Origin: Cryptomeria japonica
Lineage: Eukaryota > Streptophyta > Pinopsida > Cupressales > Cupressaceae
Length of the DNA stretch: 64,000 bases
Assembly: GCF_030272615.1 (NCBI RefSeq)
Contig: NC_081410.1
Span: 187,140,119 to 187,204,118 of the forward strand
Direction of reading: 5' to 3'
The notes below the pieces were generated by a model. It did not search any database. It was not told where the DNA came from and saw nothing but the letters and a program-made list of their open reading frames with translations. Position numbers and translations under genes: made by a program. Numbering within the stretch: position 1 is the first letter of the stretch; each line of letters starts with the position of its first letter. Shown here piece by piece: positions 24,336 through 36,672 of this stretch.

Positions 24336-24995
24336 AGTTTGGTCCCCTTTCAAGCCACATGTCCTAATTAGTTTTATCCCCTTAAGCCACATGTCATATT
24401 TAGTTTGATCCCCTTAAGAATCATGTCCTAATTAGTTAATTTCCCCTTAAGCCATGTCCTAATTAGTTCAAATGATCCCCTTTTAAGCCACATGTCCTAA
24501 TTAGGCCCATCCCCTTAAGCCATGTCCTAATTAGCTCAAATGATCCACTTTTAAGCCACATGTCCTATTTAGTTTGATCCCTTTAAGCCACATATCCTAA
24601 TTAGGTCCATCCCCTTAAGCCACATCTAAATTAGTTCAAATGATCCCCTTTTAATCCACATGTCCTATTTAGTTTGATCCCATTAAGTTACATTTCCTAA
24701 TTAGGCCCATCTTCTTAAGCCATGTCCTAATTAGTTAAAATGATCCCCTTTTAAGCAACATGTCCTAATTAGGTCCATCGCCTTAATCCATATCCTAATT
24801 GGTTCGTATGATCTCCTTTTAAGTCAAAAGTCCTATTTAGTTGGATCCCCTTAAGCCACATGTCCTAATTAGGTCCATCCCCTTAATCCATGTCCTAATT
24901 GATTCATATGATCCCCTTTTAAGTCACATGTCCTATTTAGTTGGATCCCCTTAAGCCACATGTCCTATTTAGTTGGATCTCCTTAAGCCACAATA
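24336..24995 (+). repeat. Left arm: tandem array with CCCCTTAAGCCACATGTCC units
   Basis: Units of about 28-34 bp alternate two forms: GATCCCCTTAAGCCACATGTCC followed by TATTTAGTTT, and CATCCCCTTAAGCCATGTCC followed by TAATTAGTTCAAATG. The same higher-order order (TTGATCCCC / AGGCCCATCCCC / AAATGATCCCCTTTT) repeats through the array. The whole array reappears as its reverse complement at 25498-26395. Confidence 0.9.
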
Positions 24996-25203
24996 TATAG
25001 AGAAATTTAAATTATGAATGTTGTTTAAAATACACATGTATGTCTATGTATGCTTGAAAGTTTCAAATTTAATGTGTACATGTGATCAAATGTTGAATAT
25101 GTTATATATGTACATGTGTACTCAAAAGCTAAATGAAAATGTGTAGTTAACATGTATCTAGATTGATCTTTATATCTCTAGTTAGATCCTTAATTCCCCC
25201 TAC
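24996..25203. other. Spacer between inverted arrays, AT-rich
   Basis: There is no gene here. The region separates the left array from the short coding remnant, and it contains CACATGTATGTCTATG and TACATGTGTACTC runs. Confidence 0.5.
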
Positions 25204-25506
25204 ATGTCCGAGCACATGGTGCATTTTGCATCGAATATGCAAAGCATTCTTGATATAGTTAGGGCCATTGATGAGGAAATTGATTCATATCATGCATGGA
25301 GAGAGGTGAGACACTAATTCTATTCTGATGGCCTCTTCTATAGGGAAATTTAAGACTTGAAAATAACAAAATCACATATAGATCCATATTTTGTTGACCT
25401 CGTCACAAACCTACGGATTATTGAAAATAAATCAAGCAAATCAATGAGGTGGTGTATACATAAGTCGATGGTTGATCATTTTTGGAATGAAAAGTTAATT
25501 AGCACA
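25204..25506 (+). pseudogene. Short decayed coding remnant in the hairpin loop, unrecognised
   Basis: One plus-strand frame reads through about 100 codons with only two stops (TAA near 25310 and near 25350) and ends at TGA (25507-25509). It contains SEHMVHFASNMQSILD, AIDEEIDSYHAWREV, KSHIDPYFVDLVTNLRI and SMRWCIHKSMVDHFWNEK. Amino-acid composition and the long gap-free stretches between stops argue for former coding. I do not recognise the family. It lies in the loop between inverted satellite arms, so it may be a captured host fragment or a second transposon protein. Confidence 0.45.
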
Positions 25507-26395
25507 TGAGGCTTAAGGGGAAATTAAATAATTAGGATATGAGTCTTAAGGGGACCAAACTAGATAGTACATGTGGCTTAAAAGGGGATCATTTGAACTA
25601 ATTAGGATATGGTTTAAGGAGATGGGCCTAATTAGGACACATGGCTTAAGGGGATCAAACTAAATAAGACATGTGGCTTAAAAGTGGATCATTTGAACTA
25701 ATTAGGACATGGCTTAAGGGGATGGACCTAATTAGGACATGTGGCTTAAGGGGGTAAAAACTAAATAGGACATGTGTCTTAAAAGGGGATCATTTGAAAT
25801 AATTGGAACATGGTTTAAAGGGATGGGACTAATTAGGACATGTGGTTTAATGGGATCAAACTAAATAGGACATGTGGCTTAAAATGGGATCACTTGATCT
25901 AATTAGGACATGGCGTAAGGGGATGGACCTAATTAGGACATGTTTCTTAAGGGGATCAAACTAAATAGGAAATGTGGCTTAAAAGGGGATCATTTGAACA
26001 AATTAGGACATGGTTTAGTGGAACAGGCCTAATTAGGACATGTGGCTTAAGGAGATCAAACTAAATAGAACAAGTGGCTTAAAAGGGGATCATTTAAACT
26101 AATTAGGACATGGCTTAAGGGGATGGACCTAATTAAAAAATGTGGCTTAAGGGGATCAATTAAATAGGACATGTGGCTTAGAAGGGGATGATTTGAACTA
26201 ATTAGGACATGGCTTAAGGGGAAATTAACTAATTAAGACATGTGGTTTAAGGGGATCAAACTAAATAGGACATGTGGCTTAAGAGGGGATCATTTGAACT
26301 AATTAGGACATGGCTTAAGGGGATGAGCCTAATTAGGACATGTGGCTTAAGGGGATCAAACTGATAAGGACATGGCTTAAGGGGACATCAAATTA
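25498..26395 (-). repeat. Right arm: inverted copy of the CCCCTTAAG satellite array
   Basis: Units of the form AATTAGGACATGTGGCTTAA plus GGGGATC repeat through the segment. Their reverse complement is exactly the unit of 24336-24995, including the same alternation of the CAAACTAAATAGGACATG and ATTTGAACTAATTAGG subtypes. With about 500 bp between the arms, a transcript through both would fold into an imperfect hairpin of several hundred base pairs. Confidence 0.9.
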
Positions 26396-26689
26396 GAATC
26401 TATGGAAGTACAAAATGGTCACAATAAATGAATGGTAAATACATGTTTTATAATCGATTTATCAATTTATCATTGAAAAACATGTAATTTTAAAAACTTA
26501 TGCATACCTCTATATTAAATACTTATTCCATTATATACCATTGAGTAAGCTCTTAAGGGGATGGACCTATATGAAATAATAATAAAACTATAGATAAAAT
26601 GATAATAAAAAACAATTATAAAGATATGAAAATTAAATAAAGGTGATGGACCATAGAAATTATATATATGTATACATACCTATATTTAC

Positions 26690-29600
26690 TTATTTCATTG
26701 TACCATTTGCATCCTCTCTTTTTTCCAAAGCATCTATAATTGTCTCATGATCTTCCATAGAAATTGTTCACAACTGTTTATTAGTAGGTCTCCCTCGATA
26801 TCTCACTAGTTGTATATTTGTTACAACAATCAAATGTGAGTAGTGTATAATCTTATTATGTGCTTCATAATCTTCGAAATTAGGCAAACCATTCTTCCTT
26901 GTCAGATATTTCCCTAGCCAAGTTGCAACAACTACCACTGAACCAGTTGGATTATGAAAGCCATCATCATATTCTCAAGGTTTAACTAATTTGTGTTTAG
27001 TCTCAACACATTGAGCCAACCAATATTCTCATTGAATCCTCTTCATTGTCCTTAGGTGCAACAAAAACATACATTTCTTACAAACAAAATTAATTTGATC
27101 AAAATTTCTAATAAAATTTCACCAATTTCTACATTATATAAAAAAAGAAATTAATTAAACATGTTAGAATCATATAAATTTGAAACAAAATAATTAAATA
27201 ATTACCTTTTTGTACAAGGTCTAAAACATGATCATAATCATCTTATGCAAACAATTGATCGTTGTCTTCAATTGTTGTGTCAATTTGATACTGTGCTGGA
27301 GCAGGTGTCAATGATCTTTGATTCCACTCTTCAACCCATTTAGTATTCTCACATACATTAGAATCACCTGAAATACAAAATTGACAAAAACATGCAAGTT
27401 CCCTTGTCCACATTGTCCATGTGCTTGCATTTGAACTCTTAAATTAATGCCATTTTGTTGATCCTCTAATTGTCTCACAATCAAGTTTGGGCACAATTTT
27501 CTATTCTTCAACTAACCAAAAGAATCAATGAATTGTAGAGTTCACACCTGATCCGGTAGATAATGTTGTATTGCACCAATCCACAATTGTATGTGCATCT
27601 TTAAATTTTACATTATCTTCAAATTTTAATTACTCTATAGCAAGAATTCTTTTAGCACATGCACCATCTCCATCATGTTCTCCTTTACCATGTCTAGCTT
27701 CAAGAAAACTCTATATATGTTGGATATTGTATTCCTTGTGAGCCCTACTTAACCAATAAAACATTTGAGCATTATTGAGTTGTCATGTATAATTATCTGA
27801 CCATATAAGATTTTTTTGTCATGTAGATTCCTCTTTCTCTTAAATTTGTATAAAATATGTTGAAACAATATTGAACAAACTCTGACAAGTGCATCCGATT
27901 ATCACTCACATAGAAATGGTACTCCCTTAAAAAATTTCTATCACCCTTTGTGCTATTATCTGCATGTCTATAAACAATATGAAAACAAATAGGAACCCAT
28001 GAGTGGAATTGTAATACTGAGATTGAATTTTCTCTTGTGGCTTAAGAGTATAGTTTTCTGTAAAGTCCACCACTAATAGTATACTTCCAACTAGAAATAA
28101 ATTTCTACATGTGTGAAATTGAGCATCAAGCCATCTGGTATGTTGAGAGTGTGTCACATATTTTGGTACAATCTTACTCTTAAATTCTAACATGAATGCA
28201 TGTACACTAACCTTTTTTGTGATTAAATCAACACACTTTCCTATTTTTCCATCTTGTAAGAGATACTCAACATTCTTAAATCTTCTAACATCCACTAGCT
28301 ATCCAAAACTCTCATTCATACATTCTACTAATAATGAAAAATTACCACAACTAGAATATTGTCTAGAGATACATGAACTTAAATAAAATAATTGCCCATT
28401 AGATCTTTCACAAAATAAACTTGCTACAAATTCCTTGATTGTTTCAGGTGGCATATCAATACCACATTCTTGGATAAGCATGTTACTATGAAAAACGCAA
28501 CATATGTATCGAAAAACATCATAATAATAACGAAATTGCACCTGCATTTTACAACAAAAAGTGATTCATTTCTTATTAATTTTCACATACCAGAGGTTGC
28601 ATTTCTTAAATGATCTTTGACTTATGGTAATATTTCCATGTAACACAATTTCATCCAAAAAAATTCTATAAAATTCAGTTTGAGTTGTGTCCAATAGATG
28701 TTTTAGATGAGGATCACAAATTTTTGACCTGACTCTCAACTTCATAACATCTCTAGCATTAGATGTTACCCTTCTATTATCATGCCAAAAATTTTCAACC
28801 AAAGATTTCACTTCAATATTTAATTTCATATCTGACCTTGGAAGTCGACCACTAAAACTCCAACTTTGGTTGATTGGATCATTTTCAATACTTTCTCTTG
28901 TTTTAGCTGCTCTTACCAATGTTTTAGGATGCATCTTTAAAATTCCACTAATGTTGCTTACCATCCTTTTATTCAATGTTGTTTTATTCACTATAGGAGT
29001 TGTTATAGCTCATCATATCACATTCTTGTCTTTAGATCAATGCTTTTTTCCCATAGATTCAATGACACTTGCAATAGTGGACATAGCATGCTTAACTGAT
29101 TCATCTTTTTTTGTTGATTTTACAAAGATTCCTATTTTTTCATCACTTTTCTCATTTTCTACATTCCCATCAATTCTATCATCAGTTGAAATTGAATTGC
29201 AAGTTTTTTTTGATAAAAAAAATCTTTGTATATTCTATTGGCATAAGTTCTTATTTGCCTTCAAGAAATATTACTAGGAAGATTATCCAATTTTTTTTTT
29301 AATTTTTATAAAAAATGTTTTCATGATTTTCAACAATAGGAGGATTTTCATTTTCACCATGTTCAAAGGATTTTCACTTTCAACATTAAAAAGAATTTCA
29401 TCTTCACCAACACGAGGGTTTTCATTTTCAATATCTCTAATTTGTTTCATTATGTCATGAACAATATCAATCTCAACATTTCTATATCTAGCTTCTAGTA
29501 AATCATCACCATGAATATCATCTATAATCACATTATCCATGTCTTTTAGAGAAGGATTTGAAGATGTATCTAGATAATTTGAAGATGTACTTGGATTTGA

Positions 29601-29870
29601 GGATGCAGTACCTAGATTAGTCTCCATAATAATATTCTTCAGCATAAACACCATCCATAATTGCATCATCTATGTCCATCTTATCCCCCAAGCATCATCT
29701 TGAATGCTTGTCTCATCCATTATCATGGACCAAGAAGCATCGGGATTATTCATTTGTCAAATCCTCATTCTTCTATCTCTTTGACATTTGGCCTCCTCTT
29801 GTTCTCCTTGAATTTCCCTAGTGGTCATTTCCCTCCTTTGTTTCTTGTTTTGACGTTGTTTAGACCCCAT
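26690..29870 (-). pseudogene. Transposase-like gene of element M, broken, probably two exons
   Basis: On the minus strand an ATG at 29868-29870 opens a very basic N-terminus (MGSKQRQNKKQRREM). An acidic linker follows, then a helical region (GILKMHPKTLVRAAKTR) and a Cys-bearing stretch (FRYYYDVFRYICC). A block follows with VVDFTENYTL, EYHFYVSDN, WSDNYT-QLNNAQMFYWLSR and ARHGKGEHDGDGACAKR, ending in WTRELACFCQFC. Conserved Asp residues before ENY, in WSD and in HDGDG look like an RNase H-fold DDE-type catalytic core. I recall similar ORFs (VDFAENY / WSDGC / GHGKG-HDG) in plant and animal genomes but cannot name the family. Around 27213 the frame runs into a GTAATT donor-like site; a second exon (26690-27060) has ATWLGKYLTRKNGLP and ends in TAA. 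Many stops and at least two frameshifts make it inactive. Confidence 0.6.
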
Positions 29871-30062
29871 GATTAAAAAATTATGCAATGATTGCCACCT
29901 TCAAAAAATGGATATAAAATTACAACAAAAGAGCATCCACAAGACAACCACTTCATAAAATAATGCATAAAAATCCATACAAAAGGAGATGTTGTATCAC
30001 TTTAAATTATTGCTATATATATATATATATACAATGAAAAAGGTAACAAAATCCTGTATCCA

Positions 30063-30110
30063 AAATGGGATCCTGATTTATTTTAAAATGAGATCCCATT
30101 TTCTATTTGT
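30063..30110. repeat. Right degenerate inverted terminal-like repeat of M
   Basis: AATGGGATCCTGATTTATTTTA is the start of the block that pairs with reversed 21397-21446. The neighbouring bases up to 30170 contain further palindromic AAATGGGATCCCATTT motifs. Confidence 0.4.
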
Positions 30111-30175
30111 ATTTTTAATTATTTAAAAAAACAAACGAGATCCCATATCTTAAATGGGATCCCATTTCTAACAAT

Positions 30176-31000
30176 TTCAAATTTTGGCTCGGTTTTTCCT
30201 TCAGATTTTGGCTTGGAAAATGGCTTGGAGTGGTGACCCTTTGGCTTGAACTTGGTTTGACTTGCAACTTCAAGGCCAAATCAATCTTTATATAAAATAA
30301 TGACTTCAAAAATATATCTGTACACCAAATTTTTATTTTTATTTTAAAAAGTCCAAACCCATTATAGTAGAGACTGTTTAGATTCCAAATATGTAATTTT
30401 TTTAAAAAATAGATCAATTTTTTTATTTTTAAAATAATTTCTAATGAAAGAGGTCCATAAACTTGAAATAACGGGGTTTTTTAGTTTTTTAGTAACTTTT
30501 GTCTTTTAAGTTTTTTGAAAAAAATATTACATGGCATCAAACTAGAGACAATTCTATATAGTTTCAAAAAATAAAAAAATAAAATGTTAAGTTTAGGTCA
30601 AATTATGCTTGTCGTACACAAGGATTTTTCAAAACAATGATTATGCCCCAATAAAAATTAACAAAAATAAATTACAAAAAAAATCCTCATCAAAGGTGAG
30701 TGAGTTATAAATCTTTTCCCAAAAGGATTCAGAAAAATACCTTCATTTAGGTCAAATTATGGTTGTCGTACATAGGCATGGTATGGTCCTGAAAAAGTGA
30801 CTTTTTAAACTATAGGTTTTAGTAATGCCTATTCAAACTTAATTTGTAAGATCTGGGTATTAAAATAAATTACATATTTGGAAAGTATACTTTGAACACT
30901 ACATTTTCTAAACCTGACTTTTTTCAAGATTCATTCTTTAAGTGCTTCAAAGTTCTAGCTCAAACAGGACCAATTCTAAAAACCAGGGAGAACACTTCCA
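30176..31000. other. AT-rich DNA with a short direct duplication, no gene
   Basis: The block AGGTCAAATTATGCTTGTCGTACA at 30595 recurs with one change at 30749, about 154 bp apart. Otherwise there is no coding or RNA gene signal. Confidence 0.5.
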
Positions 31001-32389
31001 CTTTTTGGCCAAAAAGGGGACAACTTTTTGTAGGAACCCCCTTGATGTCAAAGGGGGAGAGATATGGAGAGATATGTAAAGATATTTAGCAAATAATAAA
31101 GAATAAGTACCTAAGGGGGAGAAAAGTAAGGAGAAGAAAGATAGAAAGGAATAAGTGTTTTAAGTGTAGCATCATAAATTATCATCAGACCAATTTAGAC
31201 CTCATGTTTGTGCCCCGACTTTAGCGTGTCTCCACCTCATCTCTTATCTAGGTCCATTCAGTGCCTTAACTCCAATTTTGATGCCTTGCACACCTACCAA
31301 ATGACTCTAAGGAGGTGTGTCCTCCTCCTTGGGCCTTGATTTTGGCCCCTTATTGAGGAGGACCAGGGTGCCACTAGCACTTTGGTCTCCCTCTTTGGGG
31401 CCCAATTTTCAAGGAGGGGGTGAGACCCATCTCTTCAGCAGAAAATAAAGTTGGTGGCTCAATATAACTATTGGAGGTTGACCTAATCTGTAAATTGACC
31501 TAGATCCTCATATATAAAGGCATTTGATCAACTTAATTTCATCTTGGCAATTTCATTTAAGCAATCAAGCATTCAAGCATTGAAGTATTAAGATCATCAA
31601 ACATTTCCAGAGGTCTTCAAAGCTACATATTATTCATTCAACCATTGTGGAGCAAATTACAACATTCATATGCATGTGTGTGTGTGTGTGTGTGTGATTA
31701 GGGTTTTGTCACATTCATGTCATTTCATACAACATATATGATTACATTCACGAAGCAAAACATCATTATTAGTCATTGTAGATTTGAGGTATATCCTTCC
31801 ATTATTTATTTCAATATTTACAATATTTCATTCTAAATTAATTCCTAAACCAGGGTTTGACTTAAGCAAACTCCCATTTCCAACCTATTTCCCCTTCTAT
31901 CCGTGTGTAGGAAGTAGGTATGAATCTACGATCTTCAAGATAATCTTTATTTATAGAGACAAATCATTCCCCCATTGAAGTGTAGAAAGTTTAGAGGACC
32001 AGAGCGACTATCACACCGGTCTTGACAAATCAGGAGCTCCTTCTTAGAATAGGTTTGAATCCTCTTACAATCCTCAGATCCACATTTGTGGCTAGATCTG
32101 ATGATTGTATCTCACTATTTGTGCATAATTGCACCAATTTCAGCCCATTTACCCTCATTTCAACATCTTCAACAAATAAATTCAACTCAAGGGAAAGAAG
32201 AGGGCACATTCCAAATCCCTTGGAATTAGATCAGAAGCTAGATCTACTAGATTTAGATCTATCTAATTCCTATATTTCTCTAATGTAATGGTCCTTTAGC
32301 CAAAACTAGTAGTTTTCATATATCTAATGGTGGAAACCTAAATTTTCACCATTACAATGTGTTTTGTCATTAATGACAAAGGGGGAGAT
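31001..32389 (+). mobile_element. LTR-retroelement debris with LTR-like promoter
   Basis: The segment contains purine tracts of the AAAGGGGGAGAGAT type (about 31050 and 31115), a TATATAAAGG box at 31511, a (GT)n run at 31674-31697 and a downstream leader-like stretch with GACAAATCAGGAGC. This looks like a retroelement LTR or internal 3' end rather than a host gene. No conserved protein domain is visible. Confidence 0.4.
31511..31520 (+). promoter_or_regulatory. TATA box of an LTR-like promoter
   Basis: TATATAAAGG is a good plant TATA box, 30-40 bp before a TTCATCTTGGCAATTTC stretch that could be the transcript start. It lies in retroelement debris and no downstream ORF is intact. Confidence 0.45.
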
Positions 32390-33771
32390 TGTTAGAAATG
32401 TAGGTTTAGTTGTCACTGATAGGTTTGGATATAGTAAGACATAGTACAAAGTGCAGGTGATGCAAAATAGTGGAAGATAGGTATGTACGTATGAAGATGA
32501 AGAACCTTGTTTTTATGTCAGGAAGTTAGTGTTATAGAGACAATTGTTGCAGATGTGTTACAACTATTACAAATGTGTTTTCCTAAAGGATGTTGCTCCA
32601 AAAACATATGTTGACAGTATGTGGATATATTTTTCATATTGGAAAATATTTGCACTTGGTTGTGGTAATTGAATTTGTGCTCTAGATGTATGTGCAGTTG
32701 TGGAGATGACATATGATAGTATATAGTTGGCAAGTATTAGGGTCGTAGAGCTCCTCATTTTTGTCATGTTGCAGATATGGTAATACAATTTTGGTATGAT
32801 GGTGGACATAGTTTAAGATTACTGTATTCAGGTTTTGGTGCTTAGGAAGTATATACACTTAGGATGGTGGTTGATGATTTGGTAGTTCTGATAGTGTTTG
32901 ATAGTTTTATGTGCTCTGCATTCCTCTGTATTTTGGTTTTTGATAGTTATCCTTGGCAATAAGTTGTTTATGACCTTAACTTCTTTGTGTCAAGTTGGAT
33001 TGTGTTTTTGTGCTTTGGAAACGTGCTTGTCGAAGTTCAAGGACATGATGATTCCAGGTCTAACCGACCTTGAATCTTTTTGTTTTTTCTCTATTGATTG
33101 TAATGTGTGACCCGACTTTTGAAAGATTCTTGAAAGAAAACATGTAGAAGATTGATGAAGAAGTATTCTTGGGGAAAGTGTTCTTGAAGCTGATTTGGTG
33201 CATATACCTACCAGTGTATATATGTTATAGTTTGCTCAATATGATGAAAAAGGCATTTTGTGTGAGTGTGTGTTGTGCAAAAAAAAGGTAGTATTGGTGA
33301 AACAGTGGATGTATGTGTGATTGGAGCATGAAGATTGCAAAAGAGTTGTAGAAATTCTTGATAGGATCTATTGCAAGCAGTTGTTTAGATCTCTGAACTT
33401 ATCAAGAACTAAACCCATGCATATGTAGATGAAATTGTCTCATTTCATATTTATTTCTATCTCTTGGAAATGAGTCTTTTGACAATGAGCCATTTTAATA
33501 TGGGTTGTGAGTCTTGTAGGCAGTGAACCCTTTGACAATGAGCCTTGTAAACTCATATAACTAGTTATATTATCTTGAGAGTTAAACCTCTCCATGGTTC
33601 TTCCCATTTGGGTTTTCCAAGTACAAAAATTTGGTGTCTCTCTTGCATTTCAAATATGTTGCATGCATTACTTTTATGCTAGGATCAATTGAGTATAAGT
33701 TAAGTTTCAGAAATTCAGTTTTTAAAAGGGAATGTTGATTCACCCCCCCTCTTAGTATTCTAGATTGATCA
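32390..33771 (+). mobile_element. Element I: Copia-type 3' LTR
   Basis: A GACAAAGGGGGAGAT polypurine tract is followed by TGTTAGAAATGTAGG, the same arrangement as at the 3' end of Copia element E (AAAGGGGGAGAT then TGTTGGCATATG). Near the other end, TTGATTCACCCCCCCTCTTAGT matches the conserved LTR-end block of E (GATTCACCCCCCCTCTCAGT). No primer-binding site follows, so this is a 3' LTR of a truncated element. The precise right boundary is uncertain. Confidence 0.55.
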
Positions 33772-33959
33772 ATAGTTTTATCTTATTTGTGGTTGTAATC
33801 ATTTCTATTCACACATTTCCTATCAATAAATACCCACTTTCTATCTCAAGACTAGTTCATAGTCATGACCTTATCCTCATGATTGTAAACCCATCTAATT
33901 TAATATTAGGTAGTCAATTTTTATTACGGGTTTTCACTTTTACTCTTCCTACTTAGGAA

Positions 33960-34241
33960 TGACTAAAAAAAAATTTATATAAGTTTCTATATGTCTTATA
34001 TTTAAAGGGGCTCAATGCATCATTTTTTATAATGTAATTATTTAGATTTAATTATTCAATTATCATTTACTTTACTTGCTTTAATTGGTGCTCTAAAATG
34101 AATTAGGATCTCCACAAATATTATAGAATTATTTATATGATCAAGAAGAGTGATGTTTATATTTATTCATGCACATTTCTAAGGAATGACTTAAGAGAAC
34201 ACATATCTTTCTAACCTACTAGTATCCCCACAAAGGTATAT
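33960..34241 (+). repeat. Dispersed repeat, copy 1 (pairs with 59380-59590)
   Basis: The segment shares long blocks with 59380-59590, including ATGCACATTTCTAAGGAATG, TAGTATCCCC-CAAAGGTATAT and ATTCAATTATCATT-ACTT. The similarity stops where the microsatellite begins and partly resumes after it (35400-35460, ATTTTATTGGATTAGCCTA). Confidence 0.7.
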
Positions 34242-34468
34242 GTATATGTATCTGTACATACATACATACATGTACATATACATACATATATACATACACA
34301 TATGTACATACATACATACATACACATATACATATACATATACATACATATATATGTGTGTGTGTGTGTGTATACATATGTATATACACACATATATATA
34401 TGTGTGTGTGTATACATATATGTATATACATATATATATGTGTATACATATATATGTATATATATGTA

Positions 34469-34499
<31 letters not shown>

Positions 34500-34611
34500 G
34501 AATACATATATATATATACATACATACATATACATACATACATACACACACATATATATATACATATATACATGTATATGTATATGTACATATACATACA
34601 TACATATATAC

Positions 34612-34642
<31 letters not shown>

Positions 34643-34654
34643 TAGATACATACA

Positions 34655-34690
<36 letters not shown>

Positions 34691-34791
34691 GATGTATGTA
34701 TATATACATACATACATGTATATGTATATGTACATGTATGTATGTATGTACATATACATACATACATTTATACATGTACATATACATATAC

Positions 34792-34822
<31 letters not shown>

Positions 34823-34961
34823 CATACATATATAGATGTATGTATATATACATACATACATGTATATGTATATGTACATGTATGTATGTATGTACATATA
34901 CATATACATGTATGTATGTATGCACATATACATACATACATATACATACATTCATACATAC

Positions 34962-35042
<81 letters not shown>

Positions 35043-35120
35043 CATATATATATGTGTATATATATCTATACATACATATATATATCTATGCACATACATA
35101 CATAGATACATACATATATA
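34242..35120. repeat. Complex (ATAC/ATGT/TA/CA)n microsatellite, about 880 bp
   Basis: The segment consists almost entirely of TATGTATA, CATACATA, TATATACA and CACACA runs. A block starting GATGTATGTATATATACATA occurs at 34691 and again at 34835, showing a 144-bp higher-order duplication. Long reading frames on both strands (up to 319 codons, all Tyr/Met/Ile/Cys/Val/His/Thr) are artefacts of the repeat and are not genes. At 59590 the related repeat copy has no such expansion. Confidence 0.95.
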
Positions 35121-36672
35121 TCTCACTAGTCCAAAAATATTAGGAAGCACAAGGGAAGATAAGATACATTGAGAAAAGTGAAGATCACACTCATGTAGTC
35201 ATACTTGACCCTCTATTGTTTCATCCCCATAAAATTCTTAGCCAATTATGAGTGTATCATTATTTAATGCAAAGAGTCGGGTATGTTATTCAAATATTTA
35301 TTAATCTTGTTGCATTCAACAAATGTAGAGATAAGTGCATGTGTTTTTGTTTTACATTTCCTCATTCAATTTATTACAAATTATCAAAACATCGATCTAT
35401 AGATATCATGCACAATTAGTTTAAGTTAATTATGTTTATAAATATGCATTTTATTGGATTAGCCTAGACTAAAATTAAAGAATTTGTATTTTCTATAAGA
35501 AAACAAAATTTGTGTTGTTTTCAAAGATCTTCAAGTATAGTTGCTTTGATTTCTTGTCGATTTTGATTTTGTTGATATGTTTAAGAATTTTTTTTCTCTT
35601 ATTATAGTTATAATCTTATTCACTTGTTTTTATTCTCATTTGTTATTCAAACAGAATCAGTTTGTGATGACCTGGGTGAATTGGGTAGTGTAGTTTTATC
35701 ACGGTTTTGTGGGTTTGGTGGAGATTTTATAAATAAAATATATACCATTTTCTTCTATGTTAAGTCATGTTTTAGACCTTCTTTTTTTCTATTAAATATA
35801 AAAAAACACATTTCCATGATGTTCTACAAGATTACATTCAATTTGGTGTCCTTTTGTGCAAGTCTAGTTGATTAGTTTTGTTGTTTTTGATTGATTTGGC
35901 AACATTAATTATGAATCCATTTTCAGATTTGAAATGAAAAATTAATATATTTTTTAGGGAATATTAAGATCTGAAATAAATCCTTAATTCTTTTGGGGAA
36001 ATTTAGATTGAGTTTCGTACTTGTTGTTTGACTCTATTCATCAGTTTAGGTGCCTTCCGGGGGCTCTAGAGGCTGGGTATGAGGTTTATGCTCCATTTGT
36101 CAGTAAAATTTGGATCACATTGTTTGAAGTGGATTGATTTTTGGATGTATGTGGCTGCTTTATTATCTTATGATGTTATCTCTATGTATTCCTTTGTTTC
36201 TTTGAGCCCTATGTGCTCCTATGTTGAGATATTGATTATAATGTTATATGGATGCAATGATGTTAAGATATTTGTTATGAGACTTAATGGAATCATATTA
36301 TATTGTTAATTTAATGATGATTCATGTTTCATCATGTTATTTTATGTGGGATTAAGTAGGGATAGTGTCATAAGGGAGAGTGGCTCTCCATGGGGGCCAA
36401 TACCCTAAATGATTGCCAAGACAACCCATTGGGAGAGTTGTTGTTTAAATAAGATAATATTAATTAATGAACATAGGGGTTTGGGTAGTAATATTACATA
36501 TTAAACAAGATAATGATGATTCCCCACTCATGGCTTGGAGTGCTTGTTTAGGCTCAAGATGGGATTGGGAAGGCCTAGAATGGCGAGATCACTTGCCTTG
36601 TCTTCATGAAAGGCATGTTGGTTCCACACGAGTCTTGTATGGGGGACAGGGGTCAAGAGAGACTACCAGAAA
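35121..36672. other. Retroelement debris, no gene
   Basis: No conserved domain is visible. Text near 36360-36660 (TGGGATTGGGAAGGCCTAG, GGACAGGGGTCAAGAGAGAC) has the GC-richer composition of a Gypsy LTR, and the same unit resumes after insertion H at 37570 (GACTTACCAAGACAACCCAT, also seen as CCAAGACAACCCATTGG at 36417). Confidence 0.4.

Noticed and set aside
23570-26395. CRISPR-like regularly spaced repeats
   Set aside because: The units are contiguous or degenerate satellite monomers with no unique spacers, in a plant nuclear context.
34191-35172. Reading frames of up to 319 codons on both strands
   Set aside because: They are translations of (ATAC/ATGT)n repeats made of Tyr, Met, Ile, Val, Cys, His and Thr only; all frames are open because the repeat has few stops.
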